DNA of 33,447 nucleotides from Chloroflexota bacterium (GCA_028875225.1 JAPPFB010000018.1:66237-99683), one strand, 5' to 3'; positions 16,382 to 24,022 are shown, counted from the stretch's first letter. Notes: generated by a model from the letters alone, not told the origin. Numbers and translations: made by a program.

Positions 16382-17158
16382 CTAGCGCGCGCGGTTGCCG
16401 CCTCCGTCGATGGTGTGCATGGCTCCGTTGATGTAGCGGGAATCGTCGGAGCAGAGCCAGGTGACGAGGGCGGCGACTTCCTCGGGTTCTCCGTAGCGGC
16501 CGAGCGGGTTGGCTGCGGCGAACATGTCGTGGACGGCTTCGGGGTTATCGGGGTCGAACTGGCGCTCGAGGGAGCGCATCATGCGGGTCTCGATCGGGCC
16601 GGGGCAGACGGCATTGACTCGGACGTGTGGCGCGAGCTCCTGGGCGGCCGATTTCGTCATGCCGACCACAGCGTGCTTGGAGGCGCCGTAGGCGATGATC
16701 CCCGGGGTTGGAGAGAGGCCGGCGATCGACGCGGTGTTGACGATTGCGCCGCCGCCCGACTCGGCCATTGCCGGGGCGACGTGCTTCATGCCCAGCCAGA
16801 CGCCCTTGAGGTTGACGGCGATCACGCGGTCGAAGTCGTCTTCGTCGAGCTCGGTCAGGGCCGACCGGACGCCTTCGATTCCGGCGTTGTTGAAGAACAT
16901 GTCGATGCGGCCGTAGTGAAACTTGGCACGTTCGACGTAGTTGGCGACGTCGGCTTCCTGGGTGACGTCGGCCTCGACGGCGATGCATTCACTGCCGGCG
17001 TTGACCACGGCCGCGACGGTCTCGTCGAGGTCGGAGCCTGCCAGATCGACGGCGACCACCTTCGCGCCGTCCTCGGCGAAGCGCGTACAGGCGGCTCGTC
17101 CGATGCCGCCCGCTGCGCCGGTCACGATTGCCACCATGCCTTCGAATCGATCGCTCAT
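16382..17158 (-). CDS. Short-chain dehydrogenase/reductase
   Basis: A 258-residue classical SDR. Seen: TGAAGGIG at 13-20, Asp38 at the end of beta-2 (VAVDLA, favouring NAD), NNAG at 90-93, Ser144 in NTASIAG, Tyr157/Lys161 in YGASK, and PGPIETRM. Substrate not inferable. I start at ATG 17158 (MSDRFEG) because GAGAGGA lies nine bases upstream; an in-frame start at 17182 would add eight arginine-rich residues. It is only distantly similar to the SDR at 8638. It lies downstream of the rhomboid gene on the same strand, with a palindromic unit between. Confidence 0.88.
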   Translation of the reverse strand: MSDRFEGMVAIVTGAAGGIGRAACTRFAEDGAKVVAVDLAGSDLDETVAAVVNAGSECIAVEADVTQEADVANYVERAKFHYGRIDMFFNNAGIEGVRSALTELDEDDFDRVIAVNLKGVWLGMKHVAPAMAESGGGAIVNTASIAGLSPTPGIIAYGASKHAVVGMTKSAAQELAPHVRVNAVCPGPIETRMMRSLERQFDPDNPEAVHDMFAAANPLGRYGEPEEVAALVTWLCSDDSRYINGAMHTIDGGGNRAR

Positions 17159-17225
17159 CGTTCGCCGTCCTCTCGAAGCCATTCATTTGATTTGCTCTGC
17201 GAAGAATAGTCGCTGATCTGGGCGG

Positions 17226-17261
17226 GGCCCTCACCCTGACCCTCTCCCACAGGGAGAGGGG
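17226..17261 (-). repeat. GC-rich palindromic unit, single (element D)
   Basis: CCCTCTCCC (17240-17248) and GGGAGAGGG (17252-17260) form a perfect stem with loop ACA; read on the minus strand it continues TCAGGGTGAGGGCCCC. It has the same hairpin-then-TGAGGG layout as elements A, B and the DUF559 flanks, with different stem bases. It lies just after the rhomboid stop codon. Confidence 0.6.
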
Positions 17262-17276
17262 ACTAGAGACCCGACG

Positions 17277-18158
17277 CTAGCCGATGATTGGGTTGAACCA
17301 GCGGGGGGCGGCCCATTCGAGGGCGAGGAAGATGCAGAGGGCGCCCAGGCCGAGGACGAGGAGTTCGGGCAGCGGGCGGAGGATTTTGACGGTGGTGGCG
17401 GTTTTGATGAAGCCGGTCCAGTTGGGGAAGCTCCAGAGGATGACGGCGGCGAGGGCGCCGACGATCATCCCGCCCAGGTGTCCGCCGATGCTGATACGCG
17501 GCAAGAGGAGGGAGAAGACGATGTTGATGATCAGGAAGAAGAGGATGCCCGAGTCCTGCCAGCGGCGGCCCGAGGCGCGCTCGGCGATGACGACGGCGCC
17601 TGCCAGACCGAAGACCGCGCCCGAGGCTCCGGCGGTGAAGGCGTTGGGCTCGACCAGCAGCGCGCCTAGCGCTCCGCCGGTCAGCGAGACGCCATAGAGC
17701 AGCAGCATCCGCCACCATCCGATGGCCGGCTCCAGCATGCGTCCGAGGAAGACGAGGATGAGGATGTTCATCCCCATGTGGATGAGACCGTAGTGGAGGA
17801 AGGCCGAGGTGAACAGCCGCCACCATTCGCCGTCCTGGTGGACGAACGCGCCGTGCAGGGCGAAGTCGGCATGGATGTCGGTCACACCGCCGCCCCAGAG
17901 CGACAGCGAGCCGGTCAGCAGGGCGACGAGCACCCAGACCAGGGCGTTGATCGCCGCCAATCCCTGCGAGACGCGGATCGGCGAACTCGTCGACCATTCA
18001 CGCGTCCGGCGTCGGCCCTCCTGGACGCACTCGGGGCACTGGAATCCGACTGGCGCCTGGACCATGCAGCCCGTGCAGATGGGCCGATTGCAGCGCTGGC
18101 AGAGCACGCCGGCCCAGGTGTCGGTGTGGCGATAGCAGGTGGCGTCGCGAGAGCCCAT
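17277..18158 (-). CDS. Rhomboid intramembrane serine protease with N-terminal zinc finger
   Basis: A 293-residue membrane protease cutting substrates within the bilayer. The N-terminus carries a B-box-like zinc-binding region with ligands Cys8, His11, Cys20, Cys23, Cys28, Cys31, Cys41 and Cys44. The rhomboid core follows with about six to seven membrane segments: HYGLIHMGMN (His122, His127, Asn131), the nucleophile Ser179 in GASGAVFG, and catalytic His227 in GGHLGG. All catalytic elements are intact. No Shine-Dalgarno is visible; a TACACT hexamer lies exactly six bases before the ATG, suggesting a leaderless mRNA. Substrates unknown. Confidence 0.93.
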   Translation of the reverse strand: MGSRDATCYRHTDTWAGVLCQRCNRPICTGCMVQAPVGFQCPECVQEGRRRTREWSTSSPIRVSQGLAAINALVWVLVALLTGSLSLWGGGVTDIHADFALHGAFVHQDGEWWRLFTSAFLHYGLIHMGMNILILVFLGRMLEPAIGWWRMLLLYGVSLTGGALGALLVEPNAFTAGASGAVFGLAGAVVIAERASGRRWQDSGILFFLIINIVFSLLLPRISIGGHLGGMIVGALAAVILWSFPNWTGFIKTATTVKILRPLPELLVLGLGALCIFLALEWAAPRWFNPIIG

Positions 18159-18164
18159 GGGGTC

Positions 18165-18170
18165 AGTGTA
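18165..18170 (-). promoter_or_regulatory. Putative -10 box of a leaderless rhomboid transcript
   Basis: TACACT on the minus strand, six bases from the ATG with no ribosome-binding site between, the spacing expected when transcription starts at or next to the start codon. No clear -35 is visible. Confidence 0.4.
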
Positions 18171-18202
18171 TGAGGGCGTTGGTTTGCGACCTCCAAACGA
18201 TG

Positions 18203-18370
18203 TTTCAGGTTTTCGGCGAACTTTTTTCTCGCTGCGGAAACGTGACGATGTCCAGCGTATTGCTGAAGATCGTGCGTGTTCGCTTTCAGGTTTTTTCAGC
18301 TTTTTTCAGGTTTCTTCGGGCCTCGTGCGTTCGGTCCTGTTCGGTTCTGTTCGGATTGGTTGGGAAGGGA
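18203..18370 (+). repeat. Structured dispersed repeat, copy 2
   Basis: Matches the minus strand of 1377-1577. Block order: TTTTCGGCGAACTTTTTTCT, GCGGAAACG, a hairpin ACGATGTCCAG (18245-18255) with CTGAAGATCGT (18263-18273) having two mismatches, TTTTTTCAGGTTTCT, then GTTCGG units exactly 10 bp apart (18329, 18339, 18349, and a weaker GTTGGG at 18359). The hairpin is kept although its bases differ from copy 1. The rest of this gap, to the methyltransferase start, has no credible gene; a tRNA-like scrap at about 18416-18450 is discussed under rejected items. Confidence 0.6.
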
Positions 18371-18655
18371 CAGCGGTCATGGGGGCGCCTCCGTACGGCC
18401 TGGTCGCGTGGAGCCGATGGTATCCGAACGCATGGTCTGTTCAAAGGTGCCGTGGTGTCCTGGGAGACAGAGGATGCGGGCCCGGCGGCCTCGTAGGATG
18501 CAGGCATGCCGACGCCCGGGTTTTGGCACACACCGCACCCAACCAATCGAACCAAGGTCAGCAAGCGGGTGGACCTGCGCAAGCGAAGAGTGTGCGGTCT
18601 TGCAGGGCGACGTCTAGACGTCTATCCTTTCTATGAACAATTGGAGACCCACGAA

Positions 18656-19915
18656 ATGGCAGAGACAAAACACTCGCCGGGCGTCGTTCGGGACGCAATC
18701 GTCGCCTTCTTGAGTGCGAGATACGGGGACGCGACGGTGGCAGAGATCAGGAGTGGGGTGGAGGACGACCTTGGTCATGTGCCGGCGTCGTCAGTGCGTT
18801 CGTACTTGCGCCTTCGTCCGGACACATTCGAGAGAACGGGACATGGCCGGTATCGGATTATGAGGGGTGAGCCGGGTCATTCTCCGGCGGTCGCGCAGCA
18901 GGCGGCCTGCTACGCGGCACCCGCCACGATGCACGGTAAGGCGGAGCTGTATGAAGCAGACTGCTTTGAGTGGTTCGGGACATGTTCGGCAAACAGCTTT
19001 CACGCGATTGTCACCGATCCTCCCTATGGGCTCGTCGAGTACACGGAGACTGAGCAGCGCAAGCTTCGCAACGGCAGGGGAGGCGTCTGGCGAATCCCTC
19101 CGTCGTTCGATGGACATCAACGGTCCCCTGTTCCACGCTTTACGACGTTGAGCGCCGCCGACCTGCAGTACATGAGCGAGTTCTTCGAACGCTTCGGGAA
19201 TGAAGCGATCCGGATTCTCGTTCCGGGCGCTCATGTGTTTGTGGCCTCAAACCCATTGGTTTCTCATATCGTGGCAGGCGCTCTCGCGGCGGCCGGCCTT
19301 GAGAATCGCGGGACCGTTGTCCGTCTCGTGATGACTATGCGGGGCGGCGATCGCCCGAAGAACGCCCATGAGGAGTTCTCCGATGTCACCGTGATGCCGA
19401 GGTCGATGGCGGAACCATGGCTTCTCTTTCGGAAGCCGTTGGAAGGCCGGGTTCAAGACAACCTCAGGAAGTGGGGTACCGGTGGGCTTCGTCGCCTTTC
19501 AGAGCAACGACCTTTCGGCGACGTCATCAGGTCCAGCCCCACTCGAAAGCAGGAAAAGAAGCTGGCGCCGCATCCGTCGTTGAAACCGCAGGCATTTCTT
19601 CGGCAGCTGGTTCGCGCCGCATTGCCAATGGAGAAAGGAGTGATCCTCGATCCATTCGCGGGTTCCGGGTCTACTCTTGCTGCCGCCAATCACTTCGGAT
19701 TCCGAAGCGTAGGCGTCGAACACGATCCCAGGTACGTAGAGATAGCGGAGGAGGCTATCCCTACTCTTGAAGGAGTTGGTTGTCCAAGTACACCCAACTC
19801 CGCCGGAGCTTTTGAATGCCATATCTGTCGAGAGTGGCAGTCCGAGTGCCCAACTCGCCGCGCGGATTCCGACGAAAATCATCAGTCGTCACATGACCGA
19901 GATAAACTTCTGTGA
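18656..19915 (+). CDS. Site-specific DNA methyltransferase, beta-class amino-methyltransferase
   Basis: A 419-residue N6-adenine or N4-cytosine methyltransferase. Residues 1-70 look like a winged-helix region (RDAIVAFLS...GRYRIMRG). The catalytic DPPYG is at 121-125 and the AdoMet motif DPFAGSGST at 332-340, in the motif order of the beta class, with the target-recognition stretch between. HPSLKPQAF near 306 is family-typical. The frame runs back to 18506, but ATG 18656 has GGAG nine bases upstream. The last 51 residues lie over the 3' end of the convergent endonuclease gene and look unlike a conserved domain, so the original stop may have been lost. With that endonuclease it forms a type II restriction-modification pair. 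Confidence 0.9.
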   Translation: MAETKHSPGVVRDAIVAFLSARYGDATVAEIRSGVEDDLGHVPASSVRSYLRLRPDTFERTGHGRYRIMRGEPGHSPAVAQQAACYAAPATMHGKAELYEADCFEWFGTCSANSFHAIVTDPPYGLVEYTETEQRKLRNGRGGVWRIPPSFDGHQRSPVPRFTTLSAADLQYMSEFFERFGNEAIRILVPGAHVFVASNPLVSHIVAGALAAAGLENRGTVVRLVMTMRGGDRPKNAHEEFSDVTVMPRSMAEPWLLFRKPLEGRVQDNLRKWGTGGLRRLSEQRPFGDVIRSSPTRKQEKKLAPHPSLKPQAFLRQLVRAALPMEKGVILDPFAGSGSTLAAANHFGFRSVGVEHDPRYVEIAEEAIPTLEGVGCPSTPNSAGAFECHICREWQSECPTRRADSDENHQSSHDRDKLL

Positions 19916-20381
19916 AACGCATCGGCGCTCTGTCAACGGCAGGCTCTGAGACATTGTCAACCTGATAGACGAACACGCACATCCATTGCTCGCGGGCGCC
20001 ATGAGTGTCTACCGCACCTCCGCGCTTCCGAGTCGTCTTGATCTCAACACCCTCCGTTCCAGACTTGACGGCGTCGTTGGGATAGATTCCGTTGACGATG
20101 AGGTCAGGGTGTCCGTTGTGGTAGTGGTTTTCGACAAGTACACGGGAATGCTGCGCCATACTTGCGGTGATCATGTCGGAAATCAATCCGGACATTGCAG
20201 CCGGGCGCAACATCTCATCCAGGCGTCTGATGCCCTTGTTGTGCAGGTGGGTATTGACATCGAAGAAGAAATCGTAGATGTCTTGCATGACGAGAGAGAA
20301 ATCCTGAGTCCGTAGCTGGTAAGGGAGGGAGGCCTCTTGATTGAATCTGACGGGATCCGGTTCCTGGCGAGTGATCGGCAT
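19761..20381 (-). CDS. Type II restriction endonuclease, PD-(D/E)XK fold
   Basis: A 206-residue protein with the nuclease core HPDLI (Asp93) and VEIKTTRKRGG (Glu113, Lys115), the PD...EXK metal site of restriction enzymes. The C-terminal YGIQKLRRSWVYLD resembles the ends of other small type II enzymes. Its partner is the methyltransferase on the opposite strand; the two 3' ends overlap by 155 bases. I start at ATG 20381 (MPITRQEPD); the open frame extends to 20504 but that part is proline/arginine-rich and unlikely. The spacing from AGGA to the ATG is acceptable. Recognition sequence unknown. The naming rests on the motif plus the methyltransferase neighbour. Confidence 0.78.
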   Translation of the reverse strand: MPITRQEPDPVRFNQEASLPYQLRTQDFSLVMQDIYDFFFDVNTHLHNKGIRRLDEMLRPAAMSGLISDMITASMAQHSRVLVENHYHNGHPDLIVNGIYPNDAVKSGTEGVEIKTTRKRGGAVDTHGAREQWMCVFVYQVDNVSEPAVDRAPMRFTEVYLGHVTTDDFRRNPRGELGTRTATLDRYGIQKLRRSWVYLDNQLLQE

Positions 20382-20563
20382 AAGATCAAGTCCTGAATTT
20401 GGTGGCGCCCAGTGCAAATGAGGCGGAGGGAAGGGGGCGCGGAGCGAACTGGTCAGGCGTGGTCCGCTGTGGGCTCCGGTTCGTTGGTTACCCCTGCATC
20501 CCATGGCATTGCTTCTTTCTTGGTGGCAGCCTACCGGAGCAACGGTCAGTTACTTCGCACTGA

Positions 20564-20866
20564 GGCTCTGGTGCTCCACTCATACCCAAAGGACAATCCC
20601 GAGCACGTCACGCTCTAGAACATCTCTGTCGTTTACCGGTACCCGAGTACGACGAATCCGAGTCGCTGCACGTCGAGATTGCCCAGGCCGGTGAGGATGC
20701 CGCGGCCGGCGCGAAGGCTCTGTGGGAAGAGATTCGGGCTGAGCGGGAGCAAAATGGGCAATCGACGTCGGTGACGGTCGCGCGTCGGGAGATTCGGAAG
20801 TGGCTGTCGGAGTCGGCGGAGGGTCAGCGCGTGGAGGAGTTGGTGGGTCGGCTGTTGGGGGGTTGA
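20564..20866 (+). pseudogene. Start-less C-terminal remnant of a DNA-modification-type gene
   Basis: An open frame of 100 codons from the stop at 20561 to TGA at 20864 has no ATG and no plausible start before its clearly coding part. It reads LPVPEYDESESLHVEIAQAG, then a charged helical tail (ALWEEIRAEREQNG, RREIRKWLSES, VEELVGRLLGG). An LP-x-P-x-(Y/F)D...LH pattern followed by a helical end is common at the C-terminus of Eco57I-like N6-methylases and related restriction proteins, so I read this as the tail of a decayed second modification gene. The family guess is from memory. Its end overlaps the 3' end of the next gene on the other strand. Confidence 0.5.
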
Positions 20867-21729
20867 GATTCGTTCACAGTCTTTAGGAATTCCCTCCTAA
20901 CCAAGGCGACGATTGCTACAGCAATCGTGACGGCGTCACGGGCTTGCTCAAGATCGTTGGTTGGCATACCTCCGTGGCGGCCGTGGGATTTCCAAAGCTC
21001 GTCGAGCATATCGGCCAACGCAGTGACTGTCTCAGCGCCTCGGAATCGAGTGTCCCACTTGTCAGGCTTGGCTCTCAGCGCATCGGCAACCCTGCCGAGG
21101 GTAGGCATCGGGTTCTTCGGGATGACGATTGGTACGAGGATGCACTCAAGAGCTTTGACAGCGCCGTCGTAGGCGTCACGAGGGTTGGACCGTCGGCCCC
21201 ATGCGCTGTCCCACGCTACTTGGAGGTGCTCTGCGATCTGATCATCACTCTGCACTGCCGAAGCAAACTCCTTCTTCAATGTCAACGGAATACGAAGAGT
21301 TAGGTGGTCTGGAGGTTCACCAACTTCCCACGCGCTGCTTCCTTCGTACAGCATCCAATCTAGCCACTCTCGCGACCTCTCGAAGTTCTTCATGACTGTC
21401 TTGTTGTTCTTAGCACGCCCGAATCCATCGGCAAGTAGCCAGTCTGCTACATCAAGCAGGATGTCCGGTTCGACAGATGCAACTGCCTTGAGACCGGCTG
21501 TACTGACTCCCTTATGAGTCGCAAGTTTGAGATTCAACCACATGTGCCGAATGCGATCTTCAGGATTAGAGTAGCCCCAGTCGTAGTATCCCAAGGCGCG
21601 CCAGCACCACTCCAATAGTTGGGGAAACAGGTGTTCTGGAACCCCCTCCGCAAGCGTCAAGTCACTCTGCGATACACCGCGTTGCCGATCCCTGAGAGGG
21701 ACGAATCGCTTGTTTGTCGACATCCGCAT
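20824..21729 (-). CDS. Uncharacterised protein, possibly Abi_C/HEPN-like
   Basis: A 301-residue soluble protein without signal or membrane segments. The N-terminal half is helical and Trp-rich (LEWCWRALGYYDW, VADWLLADGFGRAKNN). The C-terminal third contains YDGAVKALECILVPI, LGRVADALRAKPDKW and MLDELWKSHGRHGG, a layout like abortive-infection C-terminal (Abi_C, HEPN-related) domains, where a conserved R/H near an HG motif closes the fold. That match is from memory and moderate. Base composition is visibly lower in GC than the flanks. It neighbours a restriction-modification pair, which fits a defence role. A perfect inverted repeat covers its ribosome-binding site. Confidence 0.6.
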   Translation of the reverse strand: MRMSTNKRFVPLRDRQRGVSQSDLTLAEGVPEHLFPQLLEWCWRALGYYDWGYSNPEDRIRHMWLNLKLATHKGVSTAGLKAVASVEPDILLDVADWLLADGFGRAKNNKTVMKNFERSREWLDWMLYEGSSAWEVGEPPDHLTLRIPLTLKKEFASAVQSDDQIAEHLQVAWDSAWGRRSNPRDAYDGAVKALECILVPIVIPKNPMPTLGRVADALRAKPDKWDTRFRGAETVTALADMLDELWKSHGRHGGMPTNDLEQARDAVTIAVAIVALVRREFLKTVNESQPPNSRPTNSSTR

Positions 21730-21752
21730 AGCACCTTTCGACCATAGGTGCT
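21730..21752. promoter_or_regulatory. Inverted repeat overlapping the Shine-Dalgarno of the Abi-like gene
   Basis: AGCACCT (21730-21736) and AGGTGCT (21746-21752) are perfect 7-bp arms nine bases apart. On the coding strand the second arm contains the AAAGGTG that would be the ribosome-binding site, directly before the ATG. It could be an operator or an RNA hairpin that hides the site. Confidence 0.5.
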
Positions 21753-21769
21753 AAGTCTAGCAGCCGACT

Positions 21770-21794
21770 AACGATCGCGATACGTCCGATCGTT
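21770..21794. promoter_or_regulatory. Second inverted repeat upstream of the Abi-like gene
   Basis: AACGATCG (21770-21777) and CGATCGTT (21787-21794), perfect 8-bp arms, again nine bases apart. It lies after the retropepsin stop codon and before the Abi-like gene, so it may be a terminator of the former (no T tract) or a control site of the latter. Confidence 0.4.
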
Positions 21795-21820
21795 TCGGCG
21801 GCGGACGTCGGTGATCACAA

Positions 21821-22306
21821 TCACCCCAACCCCGCCTCCGTCAGCGACACCGAGGGTGGATTGTAGGAGAGGGCGAGGTCGAAGGTGCGGAGGGCGTCCT
21901 GGCCGAGGAGGCTGGGGGCTTCCCAGTTGCTGTCCGGCGTCGGTTGCGGCGTTGATGGCCGGGCGATCAGGACGGGGAGATCAATCGTAAGTGGAACCTT
22001 TTGTTCGTCATGGAATGTCAGGGTGGCGTCGCGAATCACGTACTCACTCGGGCTGCCGCTGATTCCATAGAGATCGAAGCGGGCATCGTCTTGCTCGAAG
22101 TCGATCAGGTCGTACGCGCCTCGCAGCGTGCGGCGGGCCGCCGCCGGCGACAACACGGTGTAGTCGGCGCCGGTGTCGATCTGCAGCTCAAGCTGCACGC
22201 TGTTATCGCCGATACGGACTGACACATCTACGAGCGGACGCAGCACATCGCCGAGCAGCGGATGAAACGGGTCTTCGTGCTCAAATCGGCCGAGAACTCG
22301 CGCCAC
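21821..22306 (-). CDS. Retropepsin-like aspartic protease
   Basis: A 161-residue single-domain aspartic protease of the retropepsin type, active as a dimer in its relatives. Seen: the active-site LQIDTGADYTVLSP with the D-T-G triad, and the C-terminal LLGQDALRTFDLAL that corresponds to the hydrophobic LLG element. No signal peptide. The open frame runs to 22480, but that part overlaps the upstream gene. The GTG at 22306 shares its first base with that gene's TAG stop (TAGTG), so translation is most likely coupled and starts there. Substrate unknown; the obvious candidate partner is the coupled upstream protein. Confidence 0.8.
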   Translation of the reverse strand: MARVLGRFEHEDPFHPLLGDVLRPLVDVSVRIGDNSVQLELQIDTGADYTVLSPAAARRTLRGAYDLIDFEQDDARFDLYGISGSPSEYVIRDATLTFHDEQKVPLTIDLPVLIARPSTPQPTPDSNWEAPSLLGQDALRTFDLALSYNPPSVSLTEAGLG

Positions 22307-22602
22307 TATCGCTGACGCCTGGGAAGGAATGAGGCGGCCAAGGGGAGCATCGGCTTGTCGCGGACAAAGTGGTGATATGCCGTCTGGCGCTGCCAGTCGG
22401 GCAGAGCTTCCAGGGCCGCGAACATCTCGGCAGGGCCGTCGAACACGCAGAGCGTGTCGCCGTCGTAGATCAGGATCCACTTGCCGCGGTGCCGTCGGGA
22501 GAGTTCGCGCTGGCGCTCGTACCAGAAGTCCGCGTTGCGCTCGAATTCCGTGTGTTGAGCTCGCAGTTCAGCCTCATCGGGCGCGGACGGGGTGCTGACC
22601 AT
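22306..22602 (-). CDS. Small DUF5678-like protein
   Basis: A 98-residue acidic-to-neutral protein. Residues about 20-70 (NADFWYERQRELSRRHRGKW, then ILIYDGDTLCVFDGPAEMFAAL) resemble DUF5678, a short domain with a W..GKW.. strand and a helix, of unknown function. The C-terminus is basic. ATG 22602 has GGAG seven bases upstream, and TAGGAT (22628-22633, minus strand) is a possible -10. Its stop overlaps the start of the retropepsin gene. The two-gene layout resembles toxin-antitoxin or protease-target modules, but nothing in the sequence shows toxicity. Confidence 0.6.
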   Translation of the reverse strand: MVSTPSAPDEAELRAQHTEFERNADFWYERQRELSRRHRGKWILIYDGDTLCVFDGPAEMFAALEALPDWQRQTAYHHFVRDKPMLPLAASFLPRRQR

Positions 22603-22627
22603 GCCGAAACTCCGTTCGTCTCTGCCG

Positions 22628-22668
22628 ATCCTATGCGATACCGGGCAGTCTCGCCCACCGTCTACACT
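22628..22668. promoter_or_regulatory. Divergent promoter region
   Basis: TAGGAT on the minus strand (22628-22633) and TACACT on the plus strand (22663-22668) are placed as -10 boxes for the DUF5678-like gene and the LLM gene respectively. No good -35 boxes are visible. TACACTGAC is identical to the box before the rhomboid gene. Confidence 0.35.
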
Positions 22669-22711
22669 GACTTCACGGACCCCGACGCAGCCCTCCGAAT
22701 GGAGTTTTCTG

Positions 22712-23950
22712 ATGAAGTTTCACTGGTTCAACCTGATGCCCTGGCCCCATCTTCCGGAGGATTTTCGGGAGACGAACCGGTCGGTCTGGGTGGATGTGGA
22801 CTCTCGGCTCTACGACCCCGTCGAGGGGCACCGGGTGTACAACGAGTACCTCGACCAGCTGGAGTATGCGGCGACGCTGGGCTTCGACGGGATTGGCGTC
22901 AACGAGCATCACCAGAACGCCTACGGGATGATGCCCTCACCGCAGATCATGGCCGCGACGCTGGCGCGTCGGACCAAGGACGTGACGCTGCTGCTGCTGG
23001 GCCAGTCGATCGCGCTGTACAACCCGCCGACGCGCGTGGCGGAGGAGATGGCGATGCTCGACGTGATGTCGGGCGGGCGGCTGGTCGCCGGATTCCCGGT
23101 CGGGACGTCGATGGACGACAACTTCTGCTTCGGCTCGAATCCGGCCACGCTGCGTGACAAGTACCAGGAGAACCACGACCTGATCCTGCGCGCCTGGCAG
23201 GACCCGGACGTGTTCTCGTGGAACGGCGAGTACAACAAGATTCGCTACGTCAACCTCTGGCCGCGCCCGATTCAGAAGCCGCACCCGCCGATCTGGATTC
23301 CCGGCGGCGGCTCGGTCGAGACCTGGGACTTCTGCGGCAAGATGGGCTACAACTACAGCTACCTGTCGTTCAACGGCTACGTCCGCGGCGAGGCGCTGAT
23401 GCAGGGCTTCTGGAATCGTCTGGGCGAGATGGGCGTCGAGTTCAATCCGTTCCAGGGCGCGTTCGCGCAGCAGGTCGTGGTCGCCGAGACCGACGACCAG
23501 GCCGAGCAGATGTACACCGAGCACCTGCAGTATTTCTTCGACAAGTGCCTGCACGTTTACCCGGGTTTCGCCGACGCGCCCGGTTACCGCACCGAGAACA
23601 CGATCCGCGCCGGTCTGCGGGCCGGCGGCGCCCAGGGTCTGGGCATCGCTCACACGCTGGAGTGGAAGGACTGGGTGCGCGAGGGCTACATCGTGGCCGG
23701 TTCGCCGGACTCGGTCACCGAGCAGATCGAGGCGCTCGCGACCAAGCTGCAGGTCGGCCACCTGGTCACGTTGCTGCACTGCGGCGACATGCCCGACGAC
23801 AAGGCGCGCGCCTCGACGAAGCTCTTCGCCGAGCAGGTGATGCCGCGGGTCAAGCACATCTGGGAAGACTACGAAGACCACTGGTCGCCGAAGCCGATCG
23901 GGTCAGAGCAGGTCGCGACGCCGGCTCCGGTGCTGACGGGTTCGAACTGA
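22712..23950 (+). CDS. LLM-class flavin-dependent monooxygenase (MKFHWF subfamily)
   Basis: A 412-residue bacterial-luciferase-like enzyme, expected to hydroxylate or cleave an organic substrate with reduced flavin and oxygen. Seen: MKFHWFNLMPWPHLP start, GFDGIGVNEHHQNAYGMMPSP (the NEHH strand), LDVMSGGRLVAGFPVGT, and GSPDSVTEQIEAL in the C-terminal helix region. ATG 22712 has GGAG upstream and aligns with the paralogue at 24506; the frame extension to 22592 is not supported. It leads a plus-strand run of LLM genes interrupted by the DUF559 element. Two-component flavin enzymes need a reductase; none is in the window. Confidence 0.9.
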   Translation: MKFHWFNLMPWPHLPEDFRETNRSVWVDVDSRLYDPVEGHRVYNEYLDQLEYAATLGFDGIGVNEHHQNAYGMMPSPQIMAATLARRTKDVTLLLLGQSIALYNPPTRVAEEMAMLDVMSGGRLVAGFPVGTSMDDNFCFGSNPATLRDKYQENHDLILRAWQDPDVFSWNGEYNKIRYVNLWPRPIQKPHPPIWIPGGGSVETWDFCGKMGYNYSYLSFNGYVRGEALMQGFWNRLGEMGVEFNPFQGAFAQQVVVAETDDQAEQMYTEHLQYFFDKCLHVYPGFADAPGYRTENTIRAGLRAGGAQGLGIAHTLEWKDWVREGYIVAGSPDSVTEQIEALATKLQVGHLVTLLHCGDMPDDKARASTKLFAEQVMPRVKHIWEDYEDHWSPKPIGSEQVATPAPVLTGSN

Positions 23951-24022
23951 GCCGAAGGTCCGCTGGGCATCTGCAGTCGAGGTTGGCGCTGTCCCAACAA
24001 GGGGAGTGCCAATCCACTCCCT

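Noticed and set aside
1577-18203. Composite transposon bounded by the two inverted dispersed repeats
   Set aside because: The interval holds ordinary metabolic genes including korAB, has no transposase or integrase, and the copies have diverged substantially.
18416-18450. tRNA-like fragment (GGTATCCGAACGCATGG, like the reverse complement of a T-arm)
   Set aside because: The T-loop consensus is broken and I found no acceptor, D or anticodon stems in the expected places. At most it is a degraded tRNA scrap.
20412-20694. Small plus-strand frames upstream of the pseudogene
   Set aside because: They are not in frame with the coding-like remnant and lack a ribosome-binding site or recognisable sequence.
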